Assembly: GCF_016775155.1 (NCBI RefSeq)
Contig: NZ_JAEUGD010000019.1
Location: 75,264 to 139,263 of the forward strand
DNA length: 64,000 nucleotides
Reading direction: 5' to 3'
From: Fulvivirga marina
Lineage (GTDB): Bacteria; Bacteroidota; Bacteroidia; Cytophagales; Cyclobacteriaceae
Shown here: positions 1-8,865 of the stretch, piece by piece
Numbering within the stretch: the first letter of the stretch is position 1
How the letters are laid out: each line of letters begins with the position of its first letter
Position numbers and translations under genes: made by a program
Notes under the pieces: generated by a model
Seen by the model: the letters and a program-made list of their open reading frames with translations, nothing else
What the model was told of the DNA's origin: nothing
Database searches by the model: none

Positions 1-771
1 TGCTTCATTCAACCATTTTTCAGCTTTGGCAATTTCACCTGCCTTCATATAGCTCTCCCCTATATTTCCATGTAGGTAGGCCTTTTCCAACTGCTGTTTG
101 TCATCCAAATATGTTAGGCCTTCTTCAAAGCTTTTTATTGCATCATCAAACCTTTGTTTCCGAAAGTACCATTCTCCGTATAAGTTATGATAATTGTAAA
201 TCCAATGATCAGAGGCAATTATTTTGCTGATTTGACTGCCTTTTATAATGTAATTTTCAGCTAAGACATACTTACCGTCATTCATGCATAATAAGCTTAT
301 GTTATCATACACCACTGCAAGTTTTTCAAGTTTATTCAATCGGGAATATATTTTCTCTGCATCTTCAAGATGATATAAACCTTCATCCGTTCTCTCTACA
401 AGTCGGTAAACATTACCCAAATTTACAGCTAACTTAGCTTGTTTCAGTGAGTCGTTTAATTGGTTATACAGTATCAGAGCTAATTTGTAAGATTTGACAG
501 CTTCTCCATATTGATTACTCATTCTATTTAAGTAACCATGATTCTCATAGTACCTAGCCAAATATTCCTTATTGTCCAATTCTACTGCTAATGTTCTCAC
601 CTTTTCAAGCAATTCAAAAGCTATAGCTGGTTCTTTATAGTGGCTAAGATAGTTTTGATAAGTATTCTCTAAAGTTTCTAGTTTTGATGGGGCGGGATCA
701 TAATTCTCTTCTTGGGTACAAGCTGTCCAAAGCAGTAAACTAAAAACAGCCAGAGCTAACAATCTCGGCAT
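1..771 (-). CDS. TPR-repeat lipoprotein, C-terminus outside window
   Basis: The frame is open from an ATG at 771 to the window edge (257 codons, no stop), so the C-terminus is missing. The N-terminus is a lipoprotein signal: MPRLLALAVF, then a hydrophobic stretch ending in WTAC, with Cys19 as the probable lipidated residue. The mature part is built of helical pairs typical of tetratricopeptide repeats, with segments such as GNVYRLVERTDEG and YGEWYFRKQRFDDAIKSFEE spaced about 35-40 residues apart. Proteins of this type in Bacteroidota are often N-terminal parts of TPR sensor kinases or regulators, but a lipobox argues for a periplasmic or outer-membrane-anchored scaffold. Function not recognised. 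A perfect inverted repeat lies 41 bp upstream of the start. Confidence 0.75.
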   Translation of the reverse strand, partial: MPRLLALAVFSLLLWTACTQEENYDPAPSKLETLENTYQNYLSHYKEPAIAFELLEKVRTLAVELDNKEYLARYYENHGYLNRMSNQYGEAVKSYKLALILYNQLNDSLKQAKLAVNLGNVYRLVERTDEGLYHLEDAEKIYSRLNKLEKLAVVYDNISLLCMNDGKYVLAENYIIKGSQISKIIASDHWIYNYHNLYGEWYFRKQRFDDAIKSFEEGLTYLDDKQQLEKAYLHGNIGESYMKAGEIAKAEKWLNEA

Positions 772-811
772 AAGTAAAAGTGGGTTTATCAGGTTGATTA
801 AAAATTGCAAC

Positions 812-836
812 AATACCGAACAAAGATGTCGGTATT
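812..836. promoter_or_regulatory. 8-bp inverted repeat upstream of TPR lipoprotein
   Basis: AATACCGA and TCGGTATT form perfect 8-bp arms separated by 9 bp. The centre lies about 53 bp before the lipoprotein start at 771. On the minus strand the spacer contains CATCTTTG, one mismatch from the Bacteroidota -7 element TAnnTTTG, so the dyad may flank a promoter element. It could be an operator or simply an RNA hairpin; no U-tract follows. Confidence 0.35.
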
Positions 837-914
837 ATTACAATAATCAACGTCCTTATCTATAGCAAAACTTACATGCATAAGAAAAACTCTTAGTCTC
901 GCCAGTTCTAATTA

Positions 915-1070
915 TCAATCATCTTCCGGCCCCAGATCATGTCCATCATTATTACCTTCTGTATTAAGTACATTATTAGTACTTGGGATAATTTCTTCCT
1001 CCTGACATGCGGTAAAAGCCAGTCCAAATAGAGCCATGAGAGCGATAACAGTAACTTTTCTAATTTTCAT
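915..1070 (-). CDS. Small lipoprotein, 51 aa
   Basis: A short ORF with ATG at 1070 and TGA at 915-917. Residues 1-21 form a textbook lipoprotein signal (MKIRKVTVIA, then a hydrophobic run ending in FTAC), with Cys22 as the lipidation site, followed by QEEEI. The remaining ~29 residues are polar and acidic (Asn/Asp/Glu-rich, ending in GPEDD) with no fold I recognise. It stands alone between the TPR lipoprotein and the helicase gene. The clear signal sequence makes it a real gene despite its length; its role is unknown. The same orientation as the TPR lipoprotein leaves a 143-bp gap, so separate transcription is likely. Confidence 0.6.
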   Translation of the reverse strand: MKIRKVTVIALMALFGLAFTACQEEEIIPSTNNVLNTEGNNDGHDLGPEDD

Positions 1071-1407
1071 TTGCTTCTGAATTTAAAGGGTTTGGTTAAC
1101 ATTTGCTGCACGAATGTTTCAGATATGCAACAGGTACAAACTTAACTTTAAATGTATTTATCGACTAATCGCACTTTCAGGCTTATGTTACGCTGGTAAT
1201 GAATAGGTTAGAGTTATACTATTTAACTTGAGTGCAATTAACCTGCCCTCTTAAAAAAAGATAAAATATGAGCCAGCCACTTAATGCTTCATGATTAAAA
1301 GGTCGAAATACCGTATAAAAGAGAGGGTAAATCACTGATTTATCAGGAAAGCTTACATAGTATTTCAAGTTGGAGGTCGCTATTAAAATCTAAAGCTGCA
1401 GACGTAA
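1071..1407. other. Intergenic region without a recognised gene
   Basis: About 340 bp of AT-rich DNA between the divergent small lipoprotein and the helicase gene. I see no ORF with a convincing signal, no tRNA and no terminator hairpin. It presumably holds both promoters. The only clear structure is the inverted repeat at its right end, listed separately. Confidence 0.5.
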
Positions 1408-1427
1408 AATACCCAAGGTTGGGTATT
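1408..1427. promoter_or_regulatory. Perfect 9-bp inverted repeat upstream of the GHKL-helicase gene
   Basis: AATACCCAA-GG-TTGGGTATT: two perfect 9-bp arms with a 2-bp centre, ending 55 bp before the ATG at 1483. The 2-bp spacer is too short for a stable RNA loop, which favours a dimeric protein-binding site. A near-match to the TAnnTTTG element (TATTTTTA, 1437-1444) lies just downstream, which would place the dyad over the -33 region. An operator is inferred; no adjacent regulator gene is visible. Confidence 0.4.
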
Positions 1428-1482
1428 GATTTCATCTATTTTTATTACCAAACTTGGAAATCTATACAACTTCGTTTTTACT

Positions 1483-4400
1483 ATGAAAAAAGAGAAGCAA
1501 TTCTTTATAAAACTACAGGAAACCAAGCAACAGGATGTTAAAGTATTATTAAAGAAGGCCTATCGCGGAATTTGGGAAACAGCAATTAAAAAGTATTCTG
1601 ACAGTGCTCACTTCATTTATGAATTGCTTCAAAACGCAGATGATACCAAAGCCACTTGGGTTGAGTTTCATCTTAAAACCGACGGCCTGTGGTTCAAGCA
1701 TAACGGCTCCGTTCGTTTCTCCATATCCAACCCAGATAATGAAGATGAAGATTCAGAAATGGGTAACCTAGGCCATATCAATGCTATTACCTCAATTGGT
1801 AATTCAACCAAGATTGACGAGCAAAAAATTGGGAAATTTGGAATAGGCTTCAAGGCGGTTTTTGCATATAGCATGTCACCACACATCTATGATGACAACT
1901 TTAACTTTAAATTAGAGAATTATATAGTACCAAATGAAATTGAATCACTCAATGGACAACGGGCAGCAGGAGAAACTGTATTCTATTTCCCTTTCAACCA
2001 TATATCAAAGTCTGCGCAGGATGCTTATACTGAAATTGAAGACAAATTAGACTCGCTGTTTCAGCCAATCCTTTTCCTTACTAACCTCCAAAAGATCACT
2101 TGGAAATCCAACGAGAACGACGGTGTTTACTCAAAACATCTATTAAAAACAGAGCAACTTGATAACATCCGTGCAGAATTAATGGAAGTTGAAAGCGTGG
2201 AGAATGAAATCAGCAACAAAGAACTAATTTGGCTATTCTCAACAGACTTTTCGCACGAGCAACTAAAATCCCAACACCGCATTTATGTCGGCTTCTTTGC
2301 ACTTGATCAAAAGGAATTAAAGACCGGATATACCTATGAAGCATTCTGTTTCTTTCCCACAAAAGAGGAAACTAAGCTAGGTTTTGTAATTCAGGCACCT
2401 TTTCTTTTAACAGACAGTAGAGAAGGAATAAAGGCAGGTGAGCAATGGAATCTGGAAATAATACAATTTGCAGCCAAACTAGCGGCCAATTCTTTATCAA
2501 TATTGAAAACCATTGGTCAAAGAGATAAATCCTATTTGCTCAACGACAGTATTTTAGAACTAATACCATACAAAGAAAGTGACTTTGCTGACATAGGAAG
2601 CAAAGCCAAAATTTCATTTAAACCCTTCTACACTGAGATTCTCAAGAAATTTCAGAACGAACAATTATTACCCGGACGAAACGGTAAGTATTACAAATCA
2701 ACAAAAGCCTATTGGGCATCAGATCCCGAATTGGCAGAACTCTTTTCAGATGAACAGATAAGCAAACTAATGAACAATCCTGAGTCGGGATTAGTGTTTG
2801 TAAGCAAGGGACAGAAGCAACTAAGCCAAGCCAATAAGCCTTTAGAGAACTACATTAATTTAATCATCAGCGACACCTTAGATCCAAAAAAGCTTCTCAG
2901 GAGAATTGACGCCTCATTTATAGAGGTACAATCTGATGAATGGCTATTGAAATTCTATGCTTATTTAGGGGGACGAAAATCCCTTTGGGATGATAGAGAT
3001 AAACTTGCTCAAAAACGTCCAATACTACTCAACCAAGAACGAAAAGCGGTTACCCCTTTCAATGATGACTTAATAGCACCAAACATTTTCCTTCCTTCGG
3101 ATAGGCCAACTGGGTACGATACCATATACAAGCCTTTCATTGAGAATGAAGAAGCTCTAGAATTCTTCAAAGGTTTAGGTATTGGCAAACCTGATTTACG
3201 AGCAGAAATTTTCAAAACTATAATTCCACAGTACAAGGATGGATTTAACTATAATGATAAGGATAAAATATTAGCTCATTTTGATTCCTTTCTATCCTAT
3301 TTTGATATCTGTCCTGCATCCTTACTAAATGATTATGTAGATAAATTGCAAAAAATTCACTTTATCGCCACAAGAAAAGCGAGCGATCCTGATACCATTT
3401 ATTTCTGTCATCCAAAATCTATTTATATTCCAAGTAAGCAGCTAAATATATACTTCGAGCATGCTAAAGAAGTGTATATTCTTGACGAAGACTACTATTT
3501 GGACCTTATTCATAGCCCCCGCAAAAATTCATTTTACGCATTCCTTTCAGCCTTATTTTGTAACTCTAAACCTCGTCTTATTCACAAAAAGGTTGACACC
3601 ACCCATGAAAACAAAGAAAAATTTGGTCTTACAGGTATTGAAGTTTCCCATACCTACGTTTCCAATCAAACTATTAAAGATTCAATTCTGGATGGATTAG
3701 AAGATGCTGTTGCAAATATTAACCTTGAGCTTTCTGTGCTTATTTGGGAGTATATGCTGTTTCACATATATGGCAAATCTACTAACTCAATTGAATCAAT
3801 CATATTGGGCACTTTTTTGTATGTTCCCAAATGGAATCAATATCAGAGATCTCATAAATTTGAGTCCACCTTATCATCAATTCTAAAAAATGACAAGTGG
3901 CTTTACGATAAGGATGGAAATCTAAAATCTGCCAGGGAAATCCAAAGAGAAGAACTGAATGAAATTTATTATTCCCAAGACTATGATATCTCTGCATTTC
4001 TTGAATTCTTAGGAATCGAAAGCCCGGAAGATGAATTAGAGCTCTCAGAAGAACAAAGAGCTACATACCTACTTGGCAAGAAGCTTCAAGAAGAAGGTAT
4101 AACCGAAGAAGAATTAGCTGAAGCATTGAGTATGATTAAAGCTAAGAAAAAATCAGCTAGTTGGCAGGAAAATAACGATACGAAGGAAAATAGTGACTTC
4201 ATAGATGATGCTATTGAGGACACTTTAGACCGCCTCAAAAAAGGTATTGAAAAGAAGCGTAAGACAAGGTCTGAAAATCAAAAAGAAGAACCAAAACAGG
4301 AAGAGCATGACTCTCCCGAATCAATGGTTGACCAGGATGAATACAATAAGCCTTCTGTTGACCTTCAAAAGAAAATTGACAGGCTCAAAGAACAGACAGA

Positions 4401-6300
4401 AGCCCAGATTGAAGACCTTACCCGAATAGAAAAGTTGAATGAAGCTGTTTCAGATTCTGAAATGTACTCGTATGCATGGTTCAAAGCATTACTTGAACTG
4501 GAATATCTGAACAGCTCTGAATCCAACACCCATGGAAAGGAAATATCAATTCAATTTACCAAAGCAGAAAAAGAGCCGGGTACAGAACGAACTTTGATTC
4601 TCAAACACCCAAATAGATATATACCTCAATCCATTGAGGATATTGGCGATCTCCAAATTCGCTTGTATTCTGGCGAAGAATCCAAAACGGTAACAGTTGA
4701 GGTTGTAAGTGTAAAAGAGTATACCCTACGGGCAAAGCTGAAGAAAGCTGCTGACATTTCAGATATTGATCTACCAAAAATAACCCGAATTGCTATTGAC
4801 ATAAAGAATCCGGTATTCATACTTGAAGAACTTCGTAAAGCCTTCAACCAGCTTGGCTTTGACAATGATTATAATTTGCATAAAAACCTATCGAAAGACC
4901 TTCGCTTTATCTTTGGTCCTCCTGGTACGGGCAAAACAACCTATATAGCAACCAACGAAATTATTCCTTTAATGCAGCAGGATGAAAATTTAAAGGTTCT
5001 TGTTCTTACCCCAACTAATAAATCTGCAGATGTTCTTACAAAGCGGATTATTGAGGAAATGGAGGATGATGAGACCTATTATCATTGGCTACTCCGCTTC
5101 GGAAATACTAGTGACGAGTCGTTGGAAAATAATATGGTTGTAATCGACAAAACCTTTGACATTAGAACTAAGCCCAAGAATACCACAATTACAACCATAG
5201 CAAGGTTTGCATACGATTATTTTCAACCTGAAACACATGATGAACGACTACATCTAAAATTCCTACAATGGGACTATATAATCATTGATGAAGCCTCAAT
5301 GGTTAACTTGGCCAGTATAGCCTATGTACTTTACCAAGTGCCGAATGCCAAATTTATAATTGCCGGAGACCCATTCCAAATTCAGCCAATTACTCAAATC
5401 GAGCACTGGAAGGATATGAATATCTACAGCATGATCAACCTTGATAGGTTTGTTCAACCAATGACAACTCCTCATGATTTTAAAATAATAAGTCTTTGCA
5501 AACAATACAGGTCAGTTCCTACCATTGGAAATCTTTTCAGCCACTTCACCTATAATGGGATTCTCGAACACCATAGGACTGGTGAAGAACAAAAAACTTT
5601 AAGCATAAAAGGGCTTAACTTCAGGGATATAAACATCATCAAGTTTCCAGTCACCAAGTCTGAAAGCATTTATAAGCCAAATACTTTGAACAAATCGAAC
5701 TATCAAGTCTACTCGGCGTTATTTACGGTCGAGTTCGTTCAATCACTTGCCATTCAGGTTCAGACAAACCATAAAGACAGGTTCAGAATTGGAATTATTT
5801 GTCCTTACAAGGCCCAGGCAACCCTTATTGAAAAATTACTTGCACAACAATTTGAAGAGACCGAGAAGGTTGAAATTTTGATTGGTACAATTCATGGTTT
5901 CCAAGGAGATGAATGCGATATAATCATTTCGATCTTCAATCCACCATATTCTATTAGCAACCACCCGAGCATGTTTCTCAATAAACAAAATATACTCAAT
6001 GTATCCATTAGCAGGGCAAGAGATTACCTGTTTATTTTGATGCCAGATGACCGCACCCAAGGTATTGAAAACTTATACAAAGTAAAAAAAATTGAAAGGC
6101 TTGTTTATCACTTGGCTCCTGACAATCACTCAGTCTATGAATCTACCAAAATCGAAGAAATTATGTTTGCCAGTGATAGTTATATATACGATAACTCATT
6201 CGCCACCTCGCATCAAACTGTAAATGTATACTCAAAGCCTGAGCGGAAATATGAAGTTCGTTGTGAAGAAGTTGCAGTAGATGTTCAAATAAAACAATGA
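1483..6300 (+). CDS. Sacsin-like GHKL ATPase / SF1 helicase fusion protein
   Basis: A 1605-residue protein from the ATG at 1483; the same frame is open to a TTG at 1426, but that start lies in the palindrome and adds no conserved sequence. The N-terminus has a GHKL (HSP90/sacsin-type) ATPase: ELLQNADD (Glu47, Asn51, Asp53-54) is the N-box and GKFGIGFK (117-124) the glycine box. The C-terminal third is a superfamily 1 helicase: Walker A GPPGTGKT (1145-1152), Walker B DYIIIDEAS (1264-1272), motif III AGDPFQIQPI, motif V GTIHGFQGDE and motif VI SISRAR, the Upf1/DNA2 group. A charged, probably coiled-coil linker (about 900-1060) joins them. The combination resembles NOV/sacsin-related proteins found in bacterial defence islands; a defence or RNA/DNA surveillance role is inferred only. 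The gene stands alone, without methylase or nuclease neighbours. Confidence 0.8.
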   Translation: MKKEKQFFIKLQETKQQDVKVLLKKAYRGIWETAIKKYSDSAHFIYELLQNADDTKATWVEFHLKTDGLWFKHNGSVRFSISNPDNEDEDSEMGNLGHINAITSIGNSTKIDEQKIGKFGIGFKAVFAYSMSPHIYDDNFNFKLENYIVPNEIESLNGQRAAGETVFYFPFNHISKSAQDAYTEIEDKLDSLFQPILFLTNLQKITWKSNENDGVYSKHLLKTEQLDNIRAELMEVESVENEISNKELIWLFSTDFSHEQLKSQHRIYVGFFALDQKELKTGYTYEAFCFFPTKEETKLGFVIQAPFLLTDSREGIKAGEQWNLEIIQFAAKLAANSLSILKTIGQRDKSYLLNDSILELIPYKESDFADIGSKAKISFKPFYTEILKKFQNEQLLPGRNGKYYKSTKAYWASDPELAELFSDEQISKLMNNPESGLVFVSKGQKQLSQANKPLENYINLIISDTLDPKKLLRRIDASFIEVQSDEWLLKFYAYLGGRKSLWDDRDKLAQKRPILLNQERKAVTPFNDDLIAPNIFLPSDRPTGYDTIYKPFIENEEALEFFKGLGIGKPDLRAEIFKTIIPQYKDGFNYNDKDKILAHFDSFLSYFDICPASLLNDYVDKLQKIHFIATRKASDPDTIYFCHPKSIYIPSKQLNIYFEHAKEVYILDEDYYLDLIHSPRKNSFYAFLSALFCNSKPRLIHKKVDTTHENKEKFGLTGIEVSHTYVSNQTIKDSILDGLEDAVANINLELSVLIWEYMLFHIYGKSTNSIESIILGTFLYVPKWNQYQRSHKFESTLSSILKNDKWLYDKDGNLKSAREIQREELNEIYYSQDYDISAFLEFLGIESPEDELELSEEQRATYLLGKKLQEEGITEEELAEALSMIKAKKKSASWQENNDTKENSDFIDDAIEDTLDRLKKGIEKKRKTRSENQKEEPKQEEHDSPESMVDQDEYNKPSVDLQKKIDRLKEQTEAQIEDLTRIEKLNEAVSDSEMYSYAWFKALLELEYLNSSESNTHGKEISIQFTKAEKEPGTERTLILKHPNRYIPQSIEDIGDLQIRLYSGEESKTVTVEVVSVKEYTLRAKLKKAADISDIDLPKITRIAIDIKNPVFILEELRKAFNQLGFDNDYNLHKNLSKDLRFIFGPPGTGKTTYIATNEIIPLMQQDENLKVLVLTPTNKSADVLTKRIIEEMEDDETYYHWLLRFGNTSDESLENNMVVIDKTFDIRTKPKNTTITTIARFAYDYFQPETHDERLHLKFLQWDYIIIDEASMVNLASIAYVLYQVPNAKFIIAGDPFQIQPITQIEHWKDMNIYSMINLDRFVQPMTTPHDFKIISLCKQYRSVPTIGNLFSHFTYNGILEHHRTGEEQKTLSIKGLNFRDINIIKFPVTKSESIYKPNTLNKSNYQVYSALFTVEFVQSLAIQVQTNHKDRFRIGIICPYKAQATLIEKLLAQQFEETEKVEILIGTIHGFQGDECDIIISIFNPPYSISNHPSMFLNKQNILNVSISRARDYLFILMPDDRTQGIENLYKVKKIERLVYHLAPDNHSVYESTKIEEIMFASDSYIYDNSFATSHQTVNVYSKPERKYEVRCEEVAVDVQIKQ

Positions 6301-6539
6301 TTTTTATCCTATGGTAAAGAAATCATATTTTTCATACTTGATAGTTTTATTTGAAAACTGGAAGATAATAATTGATGCATCTGCTCATTTTTCAAAACGG
6401 GTTAAAAAGTTCTCCACCCCTTTACCCTAATCACCTCTCAACCCTATCAGACACAACGAAACAGACATAACTCCCTGAAAATTATTGAATTTCATCCCTG
6501 CTTAGCATATATTGGCCGATATTTTATCCGCATTCCACC

Positions 6540-6983
6540 ATGAAAGCAGCAAAAAACATTTTTCACTACATCAGCTATCTTCAATATCCCTTTATTTTAA
6601 TAAGTCTGTTCTATCTCTACAAACCTCTTATTTATGATTTAAGCACTGTTTGGGATAACCTTAATAAGGTACTGATATTAATGGGGCTGGGTATCAGTTT
6701 GGCCACCCTGCAAGACACCCAAAAGATGCAGAATAAACTCTCAAGAAAGGTATGGCAAAACCCAAGATATAGCAGGATATTCCTTCTTTATCTACTCTCT
6801 CCAGTGGTTATTATTATCTCATTTGGTTTGTATGGTCTTTTGCTATCAGCAAACAAGCAATTAGTAGAAATAGCCCCTGGGATCGTTGTTTTCGGCATCG
6901 GTCTTATCGGTTTTCTTAAAGCAGGTGTTGAAATGGCTGAAAATCACAGAAAGGATCAGACCGCAAAAGTACATAATGCATAA
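6540..6983 (+). CDS. Four-helix membrane protein of unknown function
   Basis: A 147-residue protein with about four hydrophobic segments (near residues 13-30, 43-58, 78-103 and 113-130). The loop between the second and third is basic and polar (TQKMQNKLSRKVWQNPRYSR), suggesting it faces the cytoplasm. No family recognised. It overlaps the next gene by 8 bp, so the two are probably translated together. The ATG at 6540 follows CATTCCACC with no strong Shine-Dalgarno site, as is usual for this phylum. Confidence 0.7.
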   Translation: MKAAKNIFHYISYLQYPFILISLFYLYKPLIYDLSTVWDNLNKVLILMGLGISLATLQDTQKMQNKLSRKVWQNPRYSRIFLLYLLSPVVIIISFGLYGLLLSANKQLVEIAPGIVVFGIGLIGFLKAGVEMAENHRKDQTAKVHNA

Positions 6984-7575
6984 CTCAACTAATCAGCAGC
7001 GTCACTTTATTATACACAAGCCTTTTGGGTATTTATCTCAGTTTGTCAGCAATCAAAATAAGCAGAGAAACAAAAAAATGCTGGGTGACCTTTATGATTT
7101 TCCGGAGGGTGCCATGGCTATTGGCAGGCTGGATGAAAGCTCTGAAGGGCTACTTCTCATCACTACGGACGGCAAGGTGAGTGAGCAGGTACGAGGTAAA
7201 AATGTAGAAAAGGAATACTATGCCCAGGTAGATGGTGACATTACCAGTGAGGCCATAGAGCAACTAAAAAAAGGCGTGGAAATAGGTACAGGTAGCAATG
7301 CTTACAACACCCTGCCCTGTCATGCTTTTCGGCTAGACCAGCTCCCTGACTTTCCTCCACGTGCAAAAAAGATAAGGGATGAAAGACATGGCCCTACCAG
7401 CTGGGTATCCATTACCCTAACTGAAGGAAAGTTCAGGCAAGTTCGCAAAATGACGGCTGCGGTGGGCTTTCCGACCTTGCGACTGATACGGGTCAGAATT
7501 GGAGATATATTGATCGACCATATGAGTCCCGGGCAAACCATAGAAGTTGATAACTTCAATATAAACACTGAATAA
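6976..7575 (+). CDS. rluE: 23S rRNA pseudouridine synthase, RluE-like
   Basis: A 199-residue protein from the ATG at 6976 (the frame runs further upstream but only inside the preceding gene). It has the RsuA/RluB/RluE catalytic signature IGRLDESSEGLLLITTDG, with the invariant catalytic Asp in RLD, the KEYYAQV strand, and the C-terminal GKFRQVRKM and RLIRVRIG motifs. There is no N-terminal S4 domain, which fits RluE (single-domain, U2457 of 23S rRNA in E. coli) rather than RluB or RsuA. It would act on ribosomal RNA in the cytoplasm. Family assignment is firm; the exact target uridine is by analogy. Confidence 0.85.
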   Translation: MHNSTNQQRHFIIHKPFGYLSQFVSNQNKQRNKKMLGDLYDFPEGAMAIGRLDESSEGLLLITTDGKVSEQVRGKNVEKEYYAQVDGDITSEAIEQLKKGVEIGTGSNAYNTLPCHAFRLDQLPDFPPRAKKIRDERHGPTSWVSITLTEGKFRQVRKMTAAVGFPTLRLIRVRIGDILIDHMSPGQTIEVDNFNINTE

Positions 7576-7599
7576 TTGAAGGTTCATAAACATAATAGC

Positions 7600-8343
7600 A
7601 TGAGTAAATTATGGCTCCTTTTGTCTGCATTAACTTTCCTGATATCCACCAGCTCTCTTCTAACTGAAAAACAAGGAAGGGCTATTGATGAACCTAAGTT
7701 CATCAGCTATGAGATGGACCCGACTCAGCAGGAACTTAAATTTTACTGGAAGGATAAGCATGGCGCCAACTATCAAAACTTTCAGAGGCTAAAAGCTAAC
7801 TTAGAAAAAGAAAGCAAAGAACTGGTATTTGCCATGAATGGCGGCATGTATAATCAGGACCGGTCTCCCCAGGGACTATATATCGAGAATGGACAACTCA
7901 AATCGCCTCTTGATACGGTCCAAAGCGGATACGGCAATTTCTACCTCCAGCCAAACGGGGTATTCTACCTGACAGATGATAACAAACCCGCGGTAAGCAC
8001 CTCTCAAGCCTTCATTAATCGCCAAAATATTAGATACGCTACTCAGTCAGGCCCCATGTTAGTTATTGACGGAGAAGTTCACCCCAAATTCATCAAAGGG
8101 TCACAGAATATCCATATAAGAAATGGCGTTGGCATACTCCCTAATGGCAACATATTGTTTGCCATTTCCAGAAGCAAAGTTAACTTCTTTGACTTCGCCA
8201 CTTTCTTCAAACAAAAAGGCTGCGAAAACGCGCTTTACCTGGATGGCTTTGTTTCAAGAGTATATCTACCATCAAAAAGTGTAAAGCAACTGGATGGAAG
8301 CTTTGGAGTAATTATAGCTGAAACCAAGTCCAAAACAAACTAA
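7600..8343 (+). CDS. Secreted phosphodiester glycosidase family protein (DUF2233/NAGPA)
   Basis: A 247-residue protein. I use the ATG at 7600, which starts a good signal peptide (MSKLWLLLSALTFLISTSS); an in-frame TTG at 7576 immediately follows the previous gene's stop and adds only eight polar residues. The body shows NAGPA/DUF2233 features: FAMNGGMYNQD, SPQGLYIENG, ATQSGPMLVIDG, RNGVGI and the C-terminal ALYLDGFVSRVY. Family members hydrolyse phosphodiester-linked sugars or are capsule/exopolysaccharide related; the precise substrate here is unknown. Likely periplasmic. It lies directly after rluE, so it may be co-transcribed. Confidence 0.8.
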   Translation: MSKLWLLLSALTFLISTSSLLTEKQGRAIDEPKFISYEMDPTQQELKFYWKDKHGANYQNFQRLKANLEKESKELVFAMNGGMYNQDRSPQGLYIENGQLKSPLDTVQSGYGNFYLQPNGVFYLTDDNKPAVSTSQAFINRQNIRYATQSGPMLVIDGEVHPKFIKGSQNIHIRNGVGILPNGNILFAISRSKVNFFDFATFFKQKGCENALYLDGFVSRVYLPSKSVKQLDGSFGVIIAETKSKTN

Positions 8344-8390
8344 AACCAGAAGACCTGCAAAATGTAATCTTAGCTTAAAATTGATCAAAT

Positions 8391-8798
8391 ATGGAAATTA
8401 CTATTTCAGACAGAAGGGATATTGAACTCAGTGACATACTCGAACTTTATAAAGCCAATAAATGGAGTTCAGCTGAGAAGCCTAATGAGCTTTACAATGC
8501 ACTCACAAACTCTCATTCACTGATATCTGCCTGGAATAGTGATAAGCTGGCAGGCATTGGAAATGCGATTTCTGACGGCCATCTGGTTGTTTATTATCCA
8601 CACTTGCTGGTACACCCCGATTACCAGGGCCAGGGAATCGGGCAAATGATTGTTACCAAAATGCAGGAAATATATGGAGATTTCCATATGCAAATGCTAA
8701 CTGCAGATGGGAAAGCCATTGATTTTTATAAAAAGATAGGGTTTAAAAGAGCCGGAGCTACAGAACCGATGTGGATCTACCATGGCCATGAACATTAA
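8391..8798 (+). CDS. GNAT family N-acetyltransferase
   Basis: A 135-residue single-domain GNAT enzyme. The acetyl-CoA-binding motif A is visible as VHPDYQGQGIGQMIVTKM (Q/R-x-x-G-x-G/A pattern), and motif B as AIDFYKKIGFKR, ending in the common EPMWIY. It transfers an acetyl group from acetyl-CoA to an unknown amine. It sits 47 bp after the glycosidase gene with the same orientation. Similar small GNATs are scattered through Bacteroidota genomes, and nothing around it points to a substrate. Confidence 0.8.
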   Translation: MEITISDRRDIELSDILELYKANKWSSAEKPNELYNALTNSHSLISAWNSDKLAGIGNAISDGHLVVYYPHLLVHPDYQGQGIGQMIVTKMQEIYGDFHMQMLTADGKAIDFYKKIGFKRAGATEPMWIYHGHEH

Positions 8799-8865
8799 TA
8801 AAAATTACAGATCAAACCTCTCTGTTAACTATTGTCAATAACCATTTTATATATTAGCTTGCCTC

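Noticed and set aside
1426-1482. Upstream TTG start for the GHKL-helicase
   Set aside because: The extension overlaps the palindrome and probable promoter and adds 19 residues with no conserved feature; the ATG at 1483 is preferred.
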